Shown piece by piece: positions 37,743 to 46,633 of a DNA stretch of 64,000 bases. Origin of the DNA: Paenibacillus pinihumi DSM 23905 = JCM 16419 (GTDB lineage Bacteria > Bacillota > Bacilli > Paenibacillales > Paenibacillaceae); contig NZ_KE383864.1 of NCBI RefSeq assembly GCF_000422505.1, positions 478,381 through 542,380 of the forward strand, read 5' to 3'. Within the stretch, counting starts at the first letter, position 1. Each line of letters opens with the position of its first letter. Under the pieces are notes generated by a model, which saw only the letters and a program-made list of their open reading frames with translations, was not told the origin of the DNA and did not search any database. The translations under genes were made by a program, and so were the position numbers.

Positions 37743-38501
37743 CTAGTAGGTATTGGCAAAGCCCTTCAACAAGGATTGGATAACCAAATACCACCCGTCT
37801 ACCAAAATAAAAAGAAGGATCTTGAAGGGCAAGGATATCATAACCGGAGGCAGCATCATCATCCCCATTGCCATCAGTACACTGGCTACGACCATATCAA
37901 TAATCAAGAACGGGATAAAAATGATAAATCCCATATTAAATGCGCTCTTCAGCTCGCTTAGAGCATAAGCAGGAACCAGTACCGAAATCGGAATATCCTG
38001 CACATTCGCAGGACTTTCCATTTTCGTATATTTCATAAACAGCTGCAAATCTTTTGGCCTTGTATATGAAATCATATATTCCTTCATCGGCTCTGCGGCT
38101 TTAGAGAGCGCTTCGGTTTGCGACATTTCCCCCTTTAAATACGGCTGCAGCGCAACATCATTAACCTTCCCGAGCGTCGGTGCCATAACAAAGAAGGTAA
38201 GAAAAAGCGCAAGTCCGATAATAACCTGGTTCGGCGGCATCGTCGGCGTACCGAGCGAAGTCCGGACAAAACCAAGCACAATGACAATACGTGTGAAGCT
38301 TGTCATCAGCACCAGAATGGCCGGCGCAATACTCAGTACCGTGATGATGAGCAAAAGGGAAAGCGCAGAGGTCCCGGGCTGCTCTCCTCCATTGCCTATT
38401 TCAATATTGACGCTGGGCAGCGGCTCAGCGAAGGCATAGGATGAGAGCAGCGGAACAATCAGCAGCAGAAGTAAAGTTAGTAAAGCGAGTTTCTTGTTCA
38501 T
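37743..38501 (-). CDS. fliP: flagellar export gate protein FliP
   Basis: FliP forms the pentameric core of the export gate. The 252-residue protein has an N-terminal signal-like helix (about residues 5-25), then four membrane helices. It contains the family signatures FTRIVIVLGFVRTSLGTPTMPPNQV and SFKIL-type C-terminal helices (MMLPPVMISLPFKILLFI). The ATG overlaps the fliO stop by four bases. Confidence 0.96.
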   Translation of the reverse strand: MNKKLALLTLLLLLIVPLLSSYAFAEPLPSVNIEIGNGGEQPGTSALSLLLIITVLSIAPAILVLMTSFTRIVIVLGFVRTSLGTPTMPPNQVIIGLALFLTFFVMAPTLGKVNDVALQPYLKGEMSQTEALSKAAEPMKEYMISYTRPKDLQLFMKYTKMESPANVQDIPISVLVPAYALSELKSAFNMGFIIFIPFLIIDMVVASVLMAMGMMMLPPVMISLPFKILLFILVDGWYLVIQSLLKGFANTY

Positions 38502-39109
38502 TCATCCCTCGACTGGTTTTTCATTGAATTGGAATTGTGTAACGCTTCCTGCATTTGTTGCTTGCGTTCTGACTGGCGCTGCAGCTTATCCTGCAGCATA
38601 CTCTCAAAGGAGACTGATCTGCTGTTCCAGCCATCTTCCGGGATTTCGCTGCTCTCATCCTGCTTCCGGAATTTGCGAATCCATTCCGATACCGACAGGT
38701 TGCCGCCCCCAAGATGCGCTTCCATTCTCTCGATCATCATGCGGGCTTCTTCAGGCGAATCTACCTTGTCGAGCAGCGTTACATCATCTCCCACACCAAC
38801 AACATATACTTTGCCTGCCAGCTCTATGACCTGCAGTGATTTATTTTGGCCCAGCGCGACCCCTCCGAGCGTACGGACAGAACGATTCATACCGTAGCCC
38901 CGGCTGCGCTGGGATAAGAATTTAATAAAAATAACAATCAAGCCGATAACTAGTAAGAGAGCGATAATAACCCATATAAGATTGCCCAGTATATTATCAT
39001 CCGGCTGCATTGGAGGCCCTTCATTATTTAATGAAGCGGCAGCCGCAGTAGAATTCCATACGGCTAGTCCTGCTCCAATGCAAGCCAGAGAGGTTCCACC
39101 TCTGCGCAT
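38498..39109 (-). CDS. fliO: flagellar biosynthesis protein FliO/FliZ
   Basis: FliO is an accessory factor that helps assemble the FliP ring. The 203-residue protein has a signal-peptide-like N-terminus ending AAAASL, one membrane helix (about residues 43-63) and a small beta domain (RTLGGVALGQNKSLQVIELAGKVYVVGVG) typical of the family. A long Gln- and charge-rich tail follows. The ATG at 39109 lacks a good ribosome binding site and lies five bases after the cheY stop, so coupling is likely; a CTG seven codons on has AGAGGTGG before it. Confidence 0.87.
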   Translation of the reverse strand: MRRGGTSLACIGAGLAVWNSTAAAASLNNEGPPMQPDDNILGNLIWVIIALLLVIGLIVIFIKFLSQRSRGYGMNRSVRTLGGVALGQNKSLQVIELAGKVYVVGVGDDVTLLDKVDSPEEARMMIERMEAHLGGGNLSVSEWIRKFRKQDESSEIPEDGWNSRSVSFESMLQDKLQRQSERKQQMQEALHNSNSMKNQSRDE

Positions 39110-39114
39110 AGGGG

Positions 39115-39477
39115 TTAACCCAGGGTTTTCTTGATTGCTTCAATAACCCGGTCTGCCTGGAACGGCTTTACAATAAAGTCTTTGGCGCCTGCTTGAATGG
39201 CGTCAATAACCATCGCCTGCTGTCCCATTGCTGAACACATAATTACCTTTGCATTCGGGTCGAGCTTTTTGATTTCTTTAAGGGCAGCGATCCCGTCCAT
39301 TTCGGGCATCGTAATATCCATTGTAATCAAGTCGGGTTTGAGCTCCTTGAATTTTTCTACCGCTTGAGTGCCATCCTGGCCTTCTCCTACTACCTCGTAG
39401 CCGTTTTTGGTAAGAATGTCCCGGATCATCATTCTCATAAATGCTGCATCGTCTACGATTAAAATACGGTTTGCCAT
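39115..39477 (-). CDS. cheY: chemotaxis response regulator CheY
   Basis: Phosphorylated CheY binds FliM and FliY in the switch; in Bacillus it promotes counter-clockwise rotation. The 120-residue receiver has Asp9, Asp10, phospho-acceptor Asp54, Ser82 and Lys104. The ATG follows GGGAGG. It is placed between fliY and fliO as in B. subtilis. Confidence 0.97.
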   Translation of the reverse strand: MANRILIVDDAAFMRMMIRDILTKNGYEVVGEGQDGTQAVEKFKELKPDLITMDITMPEMDGIAALKEIKKLDPNAKVIMCSAMGQQAMVIDAIQAGAKDFIVKPFQADRVIEAIKKTLG

Positions 39478-39495
39478 TTGTTATTTTCCTCCCGG

Positions 39496-40728
39496 TTATT
39501 GAAGTTTCTGAATCCGATCCCACTGACTTACAATATCGGTTACCCTGACACCGAAGTTCTCATCAATAACAACAACCTCGCCTTTGGCAATCAGTTTGTT
39601 ATTTACCAGAATATCGACCGGTTCGCCAGCCAGCTTGTCCAGCTCAATAATCGAGCCTTGGGACAGCTCAAGAATCTCCTTAATTTGTTTCTTGGTCCTT
39701 CCTAATTCTACAGTGACTTTAAGCGGAATGTCGAGCAATAAATTCAAGTTTGTGTCATCTGCCTGGGCATAAGACGCGCTTTGGAAGTTGGAGAATTGTA
39801 CAGGCTGGACATTCACATTCCGGCCAGGCATTGCTCCATATGTATTCGGACCTTGCGCATGCTGCGCAGGTGCGCCAAACGGCTGCTCTTGCGTCGGCAT
39901 AAAAGTCTGGGCAGGCGGCTCCTGATAGCCCTGAGCTGCAGCAGGCGCTGCCACTGGAGGCGCATAGCTGCTCTCCGGTACAGCCGGCTGGGCTGCTGGT
40001 GCAGCCTGAACAGGTTCCGGTTCAGTCGCTCCGCCACCCATCAAGGTCGCTACCATTTCCTTCGCGAAGGATACCGGCAACAGCTGCATAATGGTAGAGT
40101 CAATCAAATCACCGATTCTAAGGTCAAAGGAGATTTTGATGAACACATCCACCGGCGGCAAGTTGCTCACGCCTTCTCCGCTATTCACATCCAATATATT
40201 AATGCCAGGTGGCGAGATATTGACGAATCTGTTGAAAATGGTGGACATTGAGGTAGCAGATGAGCCCATCATCTGGTTCATCGCTTCCTGTACCGCACTG
40301 ATGTGGATCTCATTCAAAACTTCATCAGGAATTTCGCCCTCTCCGCCAAGCATCAGATCGGCAATGACCTGTGCATCCTTGGTCTTGATAACGAGCGAGT
40401 TAATGCCCTGAAAACCCTCAACGTAATGTACATGTACGGCAACATGCGGTTTGGGAAACTCGCGTTCAAGGTCCTCCCTGCGGATGACCGTAACTTTTGG
40501 CGTTGTAATATCCACCTTTTTGCCCAGCAGGGTCGAGAGGGCGGTTGCTGCGCTCCCGAAGGTAATGTTACCAATCTCCCCAAGCGCATCGGACTCAATT
40601 AAGCTGATATAATTCTCAGGCTTAAATTCCTCTACCTCTGCCGTCGTATCATTACCCTCGGTTTCCCCGGCAGACTGACGAAGCAGAGCGTCAATTTCCT
40701 CCTGGGATAAGTAATCTTTACTCGTCAT
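39496..40728 (-). CDS. fliY: flagellar switch protein and CheY-P phosphatase FliY
   Basis: FliY replaces FliN in Bacillales motors and also dephosphorylates CheY-P. The 410-residue protein has an N-terminal CheY-P binding peptide (LSQEEIDALLRQ) and a CheC-like domain with two phosphatase motifs (LGEIGNITFGSAATALS and VQEAMNQMMGSSATSMS). A long Ala/Pro/Gln-rich linker follows (about residues 235-320), then a C-terminal FliN/SpoA domain (LDIPLKVTVELGRTKK). The start is ATG 40728; it overlaps the fliM end by 11 bases. Confidence 0.96.
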   Translation of the reverse strand: MTSKDYLSQEEIDALLRQSAGETEGNDTTAEVEEFKPENYISLIESDALGEIGNITFGSAATALSTLLGKKVDITTPKVTVIRREDLEREFPKPHVAVHVHYVEGFQGINSLVIKTKDAQVIADLMLGGEGEIPDEVLNEIHISAVQEAMNQMMGSSATSMSTIFNRFVNISPPGINILDVNSGEGVSNLPPVDVFIKISFDLRIGDLIDSTIMQLLPVSFAKEMVATLMGGGATEPEPVQAAPAAQPAVPESSYAPPVAAPAAAQGYQEPPAQTFMPTQEQPFGAPAQHAQGPNTYGAMPGRNVNVQPVQFSNFQSASYAQADDTNLNLLLDIPLKVTVELGRTKKQIKEILELSQGSIIELDKLAGEPVDILVNNKLIAKGEVVVIDENFGVRVTDIVSQWDRIQKLQ

Positions 40729-41719
40729 ATTCTTCCTCTACTCCTTCGCTGACAATCTCGTCGATCTGCACGGCCAGCCGATCTTTTACGGAGCCAGGGC
40801 TGCCGATAAACTTTAATTTATCACCTACTTTAATATGCAGTCCTTCTTCTACCGACCGATTTAGCGATATGACATCTCCTACCGATAATCCCAAAAATTC
40901 ATGGATGGTTAAGCTGGACTGTCCCAACTCGGCGACAATATTGAGTTTTGCCCGGTTCACCCGCTGCTCCAGCATCTCCTGCTCGCCGGGAGCTCTCTGT
41001 TTCTTCTGGGATACGAACCAGTGGTGGACGGAAAGCCTTGGCATAATTGGTTCGATGACCACATGCGGAATACACAGATTGATCATGCCGGTCGTTTCCC
41101 CAATTTTAGTACTTAGCGAGATCAGTGCAATGGTCTCATTGGGCGATACAATTTGCATAAATTGCGGATTCGTCTCCAAAGCTTCCATTCGCGGTGAGAT
41201 ATCGATGACCGTTTTCCATGCTTCCTGCAAGCTTTCAAAGGCCCGGCTGAAAATTCGTTCCATGACGGTCGTTTCAATTTCAGTGAGCGCATTAATCTTG
41301 GAGGGAGCTGTTCCCTGACCGCCAAGAAGCCGGTCCAGCATCGCATACGCGACATTGGGATGCACCTCCAGCACCATTCGGCCTTCCAGAGGCTCCGCTT
41401 CAAATATATTTAAAACCGTCATTTTCGGAATCGAGCGAATAAATTCATCATATGGAAGCTGCTCGACCTGAACGACACTAATTTGCACGAAGGTCCGAAG
41501 TTGAGCTGAGAAATACGTCGTAAGGAAACGGGCGAAGTTCTCATGAATTCTTGTCAGGCTTCGAATATGGTCTTTTGAGAAGCGGACTGCACGCTTGAAA
41601 TCATACGTACGGATTTTTTTCTGCGTCTCTTCCTTTTTGAGCTCCTCCGCATCCATCTCACCGGAAGACAGAGCCGCTAAAAGCGCGTCGATTTCATTTT
41701 GCGATAATACATCAACCAA
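40718..41719 (-). CDS. fliM: flagellar motor switch protein FliM
   Basis: FliM is the C-ring subunit that binds CheY-P and FliG. The 333-residue protein has the N-terminal CheY-P binding motif LSQNEIDALLAAL, a middle CheC-like domain without phosphatase residues and a C-terminal SpoA domain. The start is TTG 41719 (VDVLSQ...) after GGGGAGAGGA. It follows fliL by 32 bases and overlaps fliY. Confidence 0.96.
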   Translation of the reverse strand: MVDVLSQNEIDALLAALSSGEMDAEELKKEETQKKIRTYDFKRAVRFSKDHIRSLTRIHENFARFLTTYFSAQLRTFVQISVVQVEQLPYDEFIRSIPKMTVLNIFEAEPLEGRMVLEVHPNVAYAMLDRLLGGQGTAPSKINALTEIETTVMERIFSRAFESLQEAWKTVIDISPRMEALETNPQFMQIVSPNETIALISLSTKIGETTGMINLCIPHVVIEPIMPRLSVHHWFVSQKKQRAPGEQEMLEQRVNRAKLNIVAELGQSSLTIHEFLGLSVGDVISLNRSVEEGLHIKVGDKLKFIGSPGSVKDRLAVQIDEIVSEGVEEEYDE

Positions 41720-41751
41720 TCCTCTCCCCCCTCTTTAGAAAAAGTAAGCTG

Positions 41752-42234
41752 CTAATATAACGGTTGGATCATAAAATCTGTTACTTCTATGCTAACCAGC
41801 TTGCCGTCCGGAAGGACAGGATTGATCAGATTGATCAGCTTCGCGCTCATTGCATCCTTACCCTTGGAGCCGTTAAGCTCTTCCGGTTTCGAATCAGACA
41901 GCACTCTCAAAATGATAGGTTTGATTTGAATATCCTTGATCTTGTCGAAATCTTCCTTCGTCGTCTTTTTATCGAGCTGAAAAGCCAGTCCCAATACGGC
42001 GATATAACTAGGGTCTGCAAGGTTGGTCTTGATGTCGCCCATGACGCTCGTCACTTCAACCCGCTTGTCTGCACTTAATTTTTCTGCATGGACGCCATTC
42101 ACGCTTTGCTTGGCATCCAACGCGTCATTGCCGGAGCTTCCGTTGAAAAGTTGATTGAACAGGAAGACCGCAACAACAGCAATTAATGTAATCGCCAGCA
42201 AAATTGTGATCATCCAAGGCAGCATTTTTTTCAT
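41752..42234 (-). CDS. fliL: flagellar basal body-associated protein FliL
   Basis: FliL surrounds the stator units and supports torque. The 160-residue protein has one N-terminal membrane helix (about residues 8-28), a linker and a periplasm-side SPFH-like domain with TDFMIQPLY at the end. The ATG overlaps the swrD stop by four bases. Confidence 0.93.
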   Translation of the reverse strand: MKKMLPWMITILLAITLIAVVAVFLFNQLFNGSSGNDALDAKQSVNGVHAEKLSADKRVEVTSVMGDIKTNLADPSYIAVLGLAFQLDKKTTKEDFDKIKDIQIKPIILRVLSDSKPEELNGSKGKDAMSAKLINLINPVLPDGKLVSIEVTDFMIQPLY

Positions 42235-42458
42235 GAAGAAGGTCCCTCCGTTTGCTCCGTCCTAATCCCCGCCGCAACTAACCCGATCTGGCGAAGGTAA
42301 TCCTGAATCCTTGAAGTAATCTCAGCTGCGCTCTCCATGGCTACAATCTTTTTTCCCGTCGTCAAGGTGATCAGCGTATCCGGAACCTCCTCAATCGATT
42401 CAATCAGCAGCGCGTTAATGATGAGCTCTGTACCGTTTAACCGCGTCATTGCTATCAT
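42231..42458 (-). CDS. swrD: SwrD / FlbD family protein
   Basis: The 75-residue protein starts MIAMTRLNGTELIINALLIESIEE, the FlbD family signature. In B. subtilis this gene, swrD (ylzI), lies at the same position and is needed for full motor torque in swarming. The ATG has AGGAGG six bases upstream. A strong hairpin separates it from the hook gene. Confidence 0.9.
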   Translation of the reverse strand: MIAMTRLNGTELIINALLIESIEEVPDTLITLTTGKKIVAMESAAEITSRIQDYLRQIGLVAAGIRTEQTEGPSS

Positions 42459-42481
42459 GGCTTACCTCCTAAGCTTCAGTT

Positions 42482-42516
42482 CCGGGGAAGCACGCAGCTA
42501 GAAGTGTTCCCCGGAC
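42482..42516 (-). other. hairpin between the hook gene and swrD
   Basis: TCCGGGGAA pairs perfectly with TTCCCCGGA (nine pairs), and CAC/GTG can extend the stem inside the 17-base loop. It lies 15 bases after the flgG/flgE stop and has no U-run, so it looks like an mRNA processing or stabilising element within the operon rather than a terminator. It could raise hook mRNA levels relative to downstream genes. Confidence 0.6.
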
Positions 42517-42531
42517 TGCTCAACTGTTCAA

Positions 42532-43353
42532 TTATCGTTTCAGATTGACAACTTCCTGCAGAATTTCATCAGAAGTCGTAATGATTCTCGAATTGGACTG
42601 GAAACCGCGCTGGGCGACAATCATCTCGGTGAACTCTGAAGTCAGGTCAACGTTGGACATCTCCAGATGGCCGGCGATGATAGCACCTGTTCCCGCTTCC
42701 GCATTGTTCGCCTCCAAATATTCAAAAGCACCATCCGGATTAGCATTAGGAGTGAGCCGGTACAGGTTGCCGCCGATCTTCTCCAGCCCCCCAGGGTTTA
42801 CGACCTTGATGATCGCAATCCGTATGCCGGTATCTTCACTGGTTCCATCGGCATTGATTGCAATAATGGAACCGTTCTGTGAGATAGAAAACGCCGTGAC
42901 CTCTTCATCAAGTACAATCGGCTCGCCATCTGTACTCAACAGAAATCCGCCATCGCTGTTTACAAGCTGACGATTCGCATCCGGACGGAAATCACCTGCA
43001 CGGGTCAAATAAGGCGTTTCCTGTCCTTCTGCCGTTTGTACGGCAAAAAATCCGTCGCCATCAATCCGCAAGTCTGTCGGAACATTTGTCGTCATATCAC
43101 TGCCTGGTGTATGAATCGTATCAATCGAACCGACAGTAACGCCAAGTCCGACCTGCTTTGCATTGACACCCCCGGTAACTCCGTCAACAGGTGCGGTTAC
43201 ACCAGATACCGTCTGGCTTAAAATATCCTTGAACATGACACGTCCGGCTTTGAAGCCTACTGTATTGACATTCGCGACGTTATTTCCGATGACATCCAGC
43301 TTGGTTTGAAAACCGCGCATCCCAGATACACCCGAATACATTGATCTCAACAT
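42532..43353 (-). CDS. flgG: flagellar hook/rod protein (FlgG-like; probable hook FlgE)
   Basis: The 273-residue protein has the rod/hook N-terminal motif (SMYSGVSGMRGFQTKLDVIGNNVANVNTVGFK) and the C-terminal motif (VDLTSEFTEMIVAQRGFQSNSRIITTSDEIL). By sequence it would be called FlgG. By position after flgD and before swrD it corresponds to B. subtilis FlgE (formerly FlgG), the hook protein of about 264 residues. No other hook gene is in the operon, so the hook role is likely. I chose ATG 43353 (MLRSMYSG); the frame extends 14 codons upstream without family resemblance. Confidence 0.9.
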   Translation of the reverse strand: MLRSMYSGVSGMRGFQTKLDVIGNNVANVNTVGFKAGRVMFKDILSQTVSGVTAPVDGVTGGVNAKQVGLGVTVGSIDTIHTPGSDMTTNVPTDLRIDGDGFFAVQTAEGQETPYLTRAGDFRPDANRQLVNSDGGFLLSTDGEPIVLDEEVTAFSISQNGSIIAINADGTSEDTGIRIAIIKVVNPGGLEKIGGNLYRLTPNANPDGAFEYLEANNAEAGTGAIIAGHLEMSNVDLTSEFTEMIVAQRGFQSNSRIITTSDEILQEVVNLKR

Positions 43354-43454
43354 GAACGAGTTCGTCCTCTCTTTAACTGTTTTCGCCTGCGACATTCATC
43401 GTTTGACTGCTTCTGTCGATCCGCAGCCATCGGCCCCCTTGCAGGTCCAGCCGG

Positions 43455-43838
43455 TTACGAAATGACAACGGCACTATCAATCTGTGTATATACGTTTCCC
43501 TTTATCCCCTGGCCATCCATTGCCGTTACGACAGTGCGTGAAGGCACATTGACGATCATTGCAATATCTCTCAGAAGAATCAGGGAGTCCTTCGCTCCTC
43601 TTGCCTCCGCCTGATCAATTGCCCCTGCAATTTTTTCCATTTGCTCCGGTTGAAGAACGATTCCTCTTTGTTGCATTCGAAGTTGTGCATGGTGGCTGAA
43701 CTTCAGCACCTTCTCATCGAGCAGTTCCTGAAATTTCGCCTGACTGCAACTCTGAGCCTGAACATTGGTTTTAACAGGGCGTACTCCTATTGGAGAAGTT
43801 GTTCCTATTAGCTGTCCAATGCTTATTTTATTGCTCAT
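43455..43838 (-). CDS. flagellar operon protein, TIGR02530 family
   Basis: This 127-residue protein belongs to a family seen only in flagellar operons of Firmicutes (TIGR02530). It has the conserved LKFSHHAQLRMQQRGI segment (about residues 45-60) and SLILLRDIAMIVNVPSRTVVTAMD. The function is not established; a role in hook assembly is inferred because it lies between flgD and the hook gene. The start is ATG 43838, 11 bases inside flgD. B. subtilis 168 lacks it. Confidence 0.85.
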   Translation of the reverse strand: MSNKISIGQLIGTTSPIGVRPVKTNVQAQSCSQAKFQELLDEKVLKFSHHAQLRMQQRGIVLQPEQMEKIAGAIDQAEARGAKDSLILLRDIAMIVNVPSRTVVTAMDGQGIKGNVYTQIDSAVVIS

Positions 43839-44376
43839 CAGGCACTTCACCGCCAGAAGCTGCCCCGTCTGGTGTGACGTTCTCACCGCCATCGCTTCCT
43901 TTGTCCGGCTCAGGAGTATGATCCTCCGGAGTATCGGCTGCAGGTGCGGTTCTGATGGCAACAATATCATCCATATCTATCTTGCTGTCTCCTGATATTG
44001 CAAACAGCTTTCCATCCTTGACCGTAATGGAATCCACGACCCCGGTATGCGTCTTCGATGGGCCCTGGCTGTCCTTCTCGATCCAGTCAATCGTTTTGCC
44101 AATGATGCTCGATGCCGTGCCAAGACTGTTTCTCATCAGCTTCATTTCGCCGGACATCTTCATCAGTTGCTCTACGGAGGAGAATTGTGCCATCTGGGCA
44201 ATAAAATCACGGTCCTGGAGCGGATTCATGGGATCCTGGTGACGAATCTGGGCGATCAGAATCCGCAGGAACTGATCCTGGCCAAGCGTATCGGCTTTCT
44301 CCTTCGTAGGCGCCGCCTTTACATTACTGGGACTATAATTGGGCCATATGTTTTTCGTCGGCAAGACGTCACTCAA
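43828..44376 (-). CDS. flgD: flagellar hook cap protein FlgD
   Basis: FlgD forms the cap that polymerises hook subunits. The 182-residue protein has the N-terminal domain DTLGQDQFLRILIAQIRHQDPMNP and DFIAQMAQFSSVEQL that defines the family, then a short beta domain and an acidic Pro/Asp/Glu-rich tail (about residues 145-180). The start is TTG 44376 with GGAGG ten bases upstream. It is the next gene after fliK. Confidence 0.94.
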   Translation of the reverse strand: MSDVLPTKNIWPNYSPSNVKAAPTKEKADTLGQDQFLRILIAQIRHQDPMNPLQDRDFIAQMAQFSSVEQLMKMSGEMKLMRNSLGTASSIIGKTIDWIEKDSQGPSKTHTGVVDSITVKDGKLFAISGDSKIDMDDIVAIRTAPAADTPEDHTPEPDKGSDGGENVTPDGAASGGEVPDEQ

Positions 44377-44394
44377 TCGTTATTCACCTCCGGT

Positions 44395-45831
44395 TCAAGC
44401 CGTTACATTAATGCTGTCTTCAAGCTGCTCGCTAAGCTGCCTGAATTCGGACTCGAAGCTGTCCTCGCCCTTTTGCTCGGAAGCCTGTCCTTGTCTCCCC
44501 GGTGTCTGCTGCTGTTGTCCGGAACCTTGCTCGCGTCCGTTCTGATACTGGTTCTGACCGGACTCCGGCGCATGGGTTACCTCGAGCCGATCAACCTGAA
44601 GCCCTTGTTGCTGTAGTGCTGCCCTGAGCTGGGACATCTGATTCTCCAGCATATCCTTGGCATTGCGACTATCTGTAACAAACAAAGCCGTGAGCTGGCC
44701 GTTCTGCAGCGTCAGCTTGATATCCACCTGTCCCAGATGCTCCGGGAACAGCGAGATCCTCGCCTCGGACATTCCTTTCAGGCTGGTGAGCTGCATCTGC
44801 TTAAATAAAAAGCTCTCCATTCTCTCCGCGAACCGGTCAGCCGGAACAGCTGGCATCGGTGCTGCTTGCGGAGCGGCCTGGAATTGTGGCTTCACCGTCT
44901 CAGCGCCTGCTGCCGGATTGTGTCCTGCTGTCAGCAAATCTGCCTGTTCAGCAGAAGCTGTTGCGGTCGCTGACGCGCTTTGCACTCCAGTCTCCGAAGC
45001 CTGCTTCAATAACGGATGGAAGGAGGAACGGCCTAGTCTGGCGAGCAACGTCTGGTTTGCCGCATGTTGGGGTGCCTGGATCGTTCCGCCGCGCAGATCG
45101 AGCTGCTGTTCTTCTGATTGCTCCGCGGTACCCGTTTTGCCTGCGCCCGCTGCAAGCCATTGCTTGAGTGCTTCCAGTTTATTCTCCAAAAGCGGGGAAA
45201 ATGCAGCCTGCACCGGCTTTGGAAGACCCTGCTCCGCAACCGTACGAATCTGTTGAAGCAACTCCTCAACCTTATTCTTCAAAGCCGGAACAGCTGCCAG
45301 CGTCTGCGCTTGAGACTGCTCCGCCTGAAGTTCTGACTCAGGCATCGTCTTGGCTCCCTGGTCGGCTACAGCCTGTACCAATGCCGCATTTGTAGAAAAA
45401 GCAGCCGATCCAGACAATGCTTGAGATTGAAGGGCTTCCTGTTCTGCATCATTTTGTACTTGAGCAGGCAGCATCATCGTAATGGTATAGAGCAGCGCTT
45501 GCAGCTCTGCGGCCATTTCCTCTAATGGAGCCGGGTCTGTTTCCTCATCAAGCTGATCAAGCTGGACTTGAATCTCATCCACCAGCGAAATCAGATTTTC
45601 CAGCCCATCCTTATCTGCCAAGGCCATTTCGCCTTGAAGAAGTGCCGCCAGACTGCTCACATTTGTTCCGCTTGCTTGTGTGTCTCCCTTGCCATTCACG
45701 AACTGCACCAGCATTTGCGGGAAAGCCTGGGCATCTCCCGTATTTCCCGTCATGCCAGGCTTGGCAGCTCCCTGCGCCGGCGAGTTGGATGCGGAGGCGA
45801 TCAGCATCAATTGTCCTGCTGACATTTGCAA
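44395..45831 (-). CDS. fliK: flagellar hook-length control protein FliK
   Basis: FliK measures the hook and triggers FlhB's substrate switch. The 478-residue protein has a low-complexity Ala/Gln-rich N-terminal and middle region and a C-terminal Flg_hook domain (EARISLFPEHLGQVDIKLTL and ALQQQGLQVDRLEV, about residues 355-425), then a Gln-rich tail. I prefer TTG 45831, eight bases after AAAGGAGG; a GTG three codons upstream overlaps that site. Confidence 0.9.
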   Translation of the reverse strand: MQMSAGQLMLIASASNSPAQGAAKPGMTGNTGDAQAFPQMLVQFVNGKGDTQASGTNVSSLAALLQGEMALADKDGLENLISLVDEIQVQLDQLDEETDPAPLEEMAAELQALLYTITMMLPAQVQNDAEQEALQSQALSGSAAFSTNAALVQAVADQGAKTMPESELQAEQSQAQTLAAVPALKNKVEELLQQIRTVAEQGLPKPVQAAFSPLLENKLEALKQWLAAGAGKTGTAEQSEEQQLDLRGGTIQAPQHAANQTLLARLGRSSFHPLLKQASETGVQSASATATASAEQADLLTAGHNPAAGAETVKPQFQAAPQAAPMPAVPADRFAERMESFLFKQMQLTSLKGMSEARISLFPEHLGQVDIKLTLQNGQLTALFVTDSRNAKDMLENQMSQLRAALQQQGLQVDRLEVTHAPESGQNQYQNGREQGSGQQQQTPGRQGQASEQKGEDSFESEFRQLSEQLEDSINVTA

Positions 45832-45865
45832 TGTATTCACCTCCTTTCGGTAGAATTAGAGGCTT

Positions 45866-46591
45866 CTATTGCTTTTTCGCCGGCGGAGCCGACGGTGTGC
45901 CCGCCGTATTATTGCTTGAGTTGGTCAAGCGCTTCACTCTGGCTTGCAGAGCTGCAATCTGCTGATCCCTTACCGGAACCGAGTCCTTCATAAGCATGGT
46001 CGCATCAGCAGCAATTTTCGGCGTCATTTTCTCCATCACTTTTGCCCGGTCATCCGTCTTCATTGCATTTAAAATGAGTACCATCTCCGGAAGCTCCATA
46101 TTTTGCAGGATTGGAGCGGCTTTGCTCGGTGACATTTTGGTATACATGGATGCCAAGTCTTTAATTTCGGCCGTATATTGTTCCTCGGTCAGCTCAGGGT
46201 TTTCAGCATTTTGAGCCAGCTCATCCACTTTGGACTGAAGCTCCGAAATTTTCGCTTCCTGTGTGCTTTGCTCGCCAAGCGCCTTTTTCAGTTCGGCTTC
46301 TTTTGCAGCAAGCTTATTTTGAAGATCCTTCACCTGATCGTTGGTTCCCTCTGCTTTTTCGTCTTGCCCTTCATTTGTCTCTTCTGCCAGCTTCGCTTTA
46401 TTAGGACCATCCGGGAGCAAGTTCCCGATCAGCGGAATCTGGTTGCCGACATCCAGCATCTTGCCCCGAATATCCGGACTAAAAACCGCAAGGATGACAG
46501 CCAGCAGAACGACCGTAAAGAGGAGCGGCGTAATGAAGAAAAGCAGCCTCTCAAATACGCTGTAACTTCTTTCTTCTTCTAAATCCGACAT
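45866..46591 (-). CDS. MotE-like flagellar protein (YlxF, MgtE N-domain)
   Basis: The 241-residue protein has an N-terminal membrane helix (about residues 17-37), a coiled coil (about 85-135) and an MgtE intracellular N-domain-like segment (YTKMSPSKAAPILQNMELPEMVLIL ... MTPKIAADATMLM). It sits between fliJ and fliK, the position of B. subtilis ylxF, and related MotE proteins bind stators or the export apparatus. The function in this organism is inferred. The start is ATG 46591. Confidence 0.85.
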   Translation of the reverse strand: MSDLEEERSYSVFERLLFFITPLLFTVVLLAVILAVFSPDIRGKMLDVGNQIPLIGNLLPDGPNKAKLAEETNEGQDEKAEGTNDQVKDLQNKLAAKEAELKKALGEQSTQEAKISELQSKVDELAQNAENPELTEEQYTAEIKDLASMYTKMSPSKAAPILQNMELPEMVLILNAMKTDDRAKVMEKMTPKIAADATMLMKDSVPVRDQQIAALQARVKRLTNSSNNTAGTPSAPPAKKQ

Positions 46592-46633
46592 GCGATCCCC
46601 CTCCGCTTGTTGTCGCTCCGGCGCACTTTTCGT

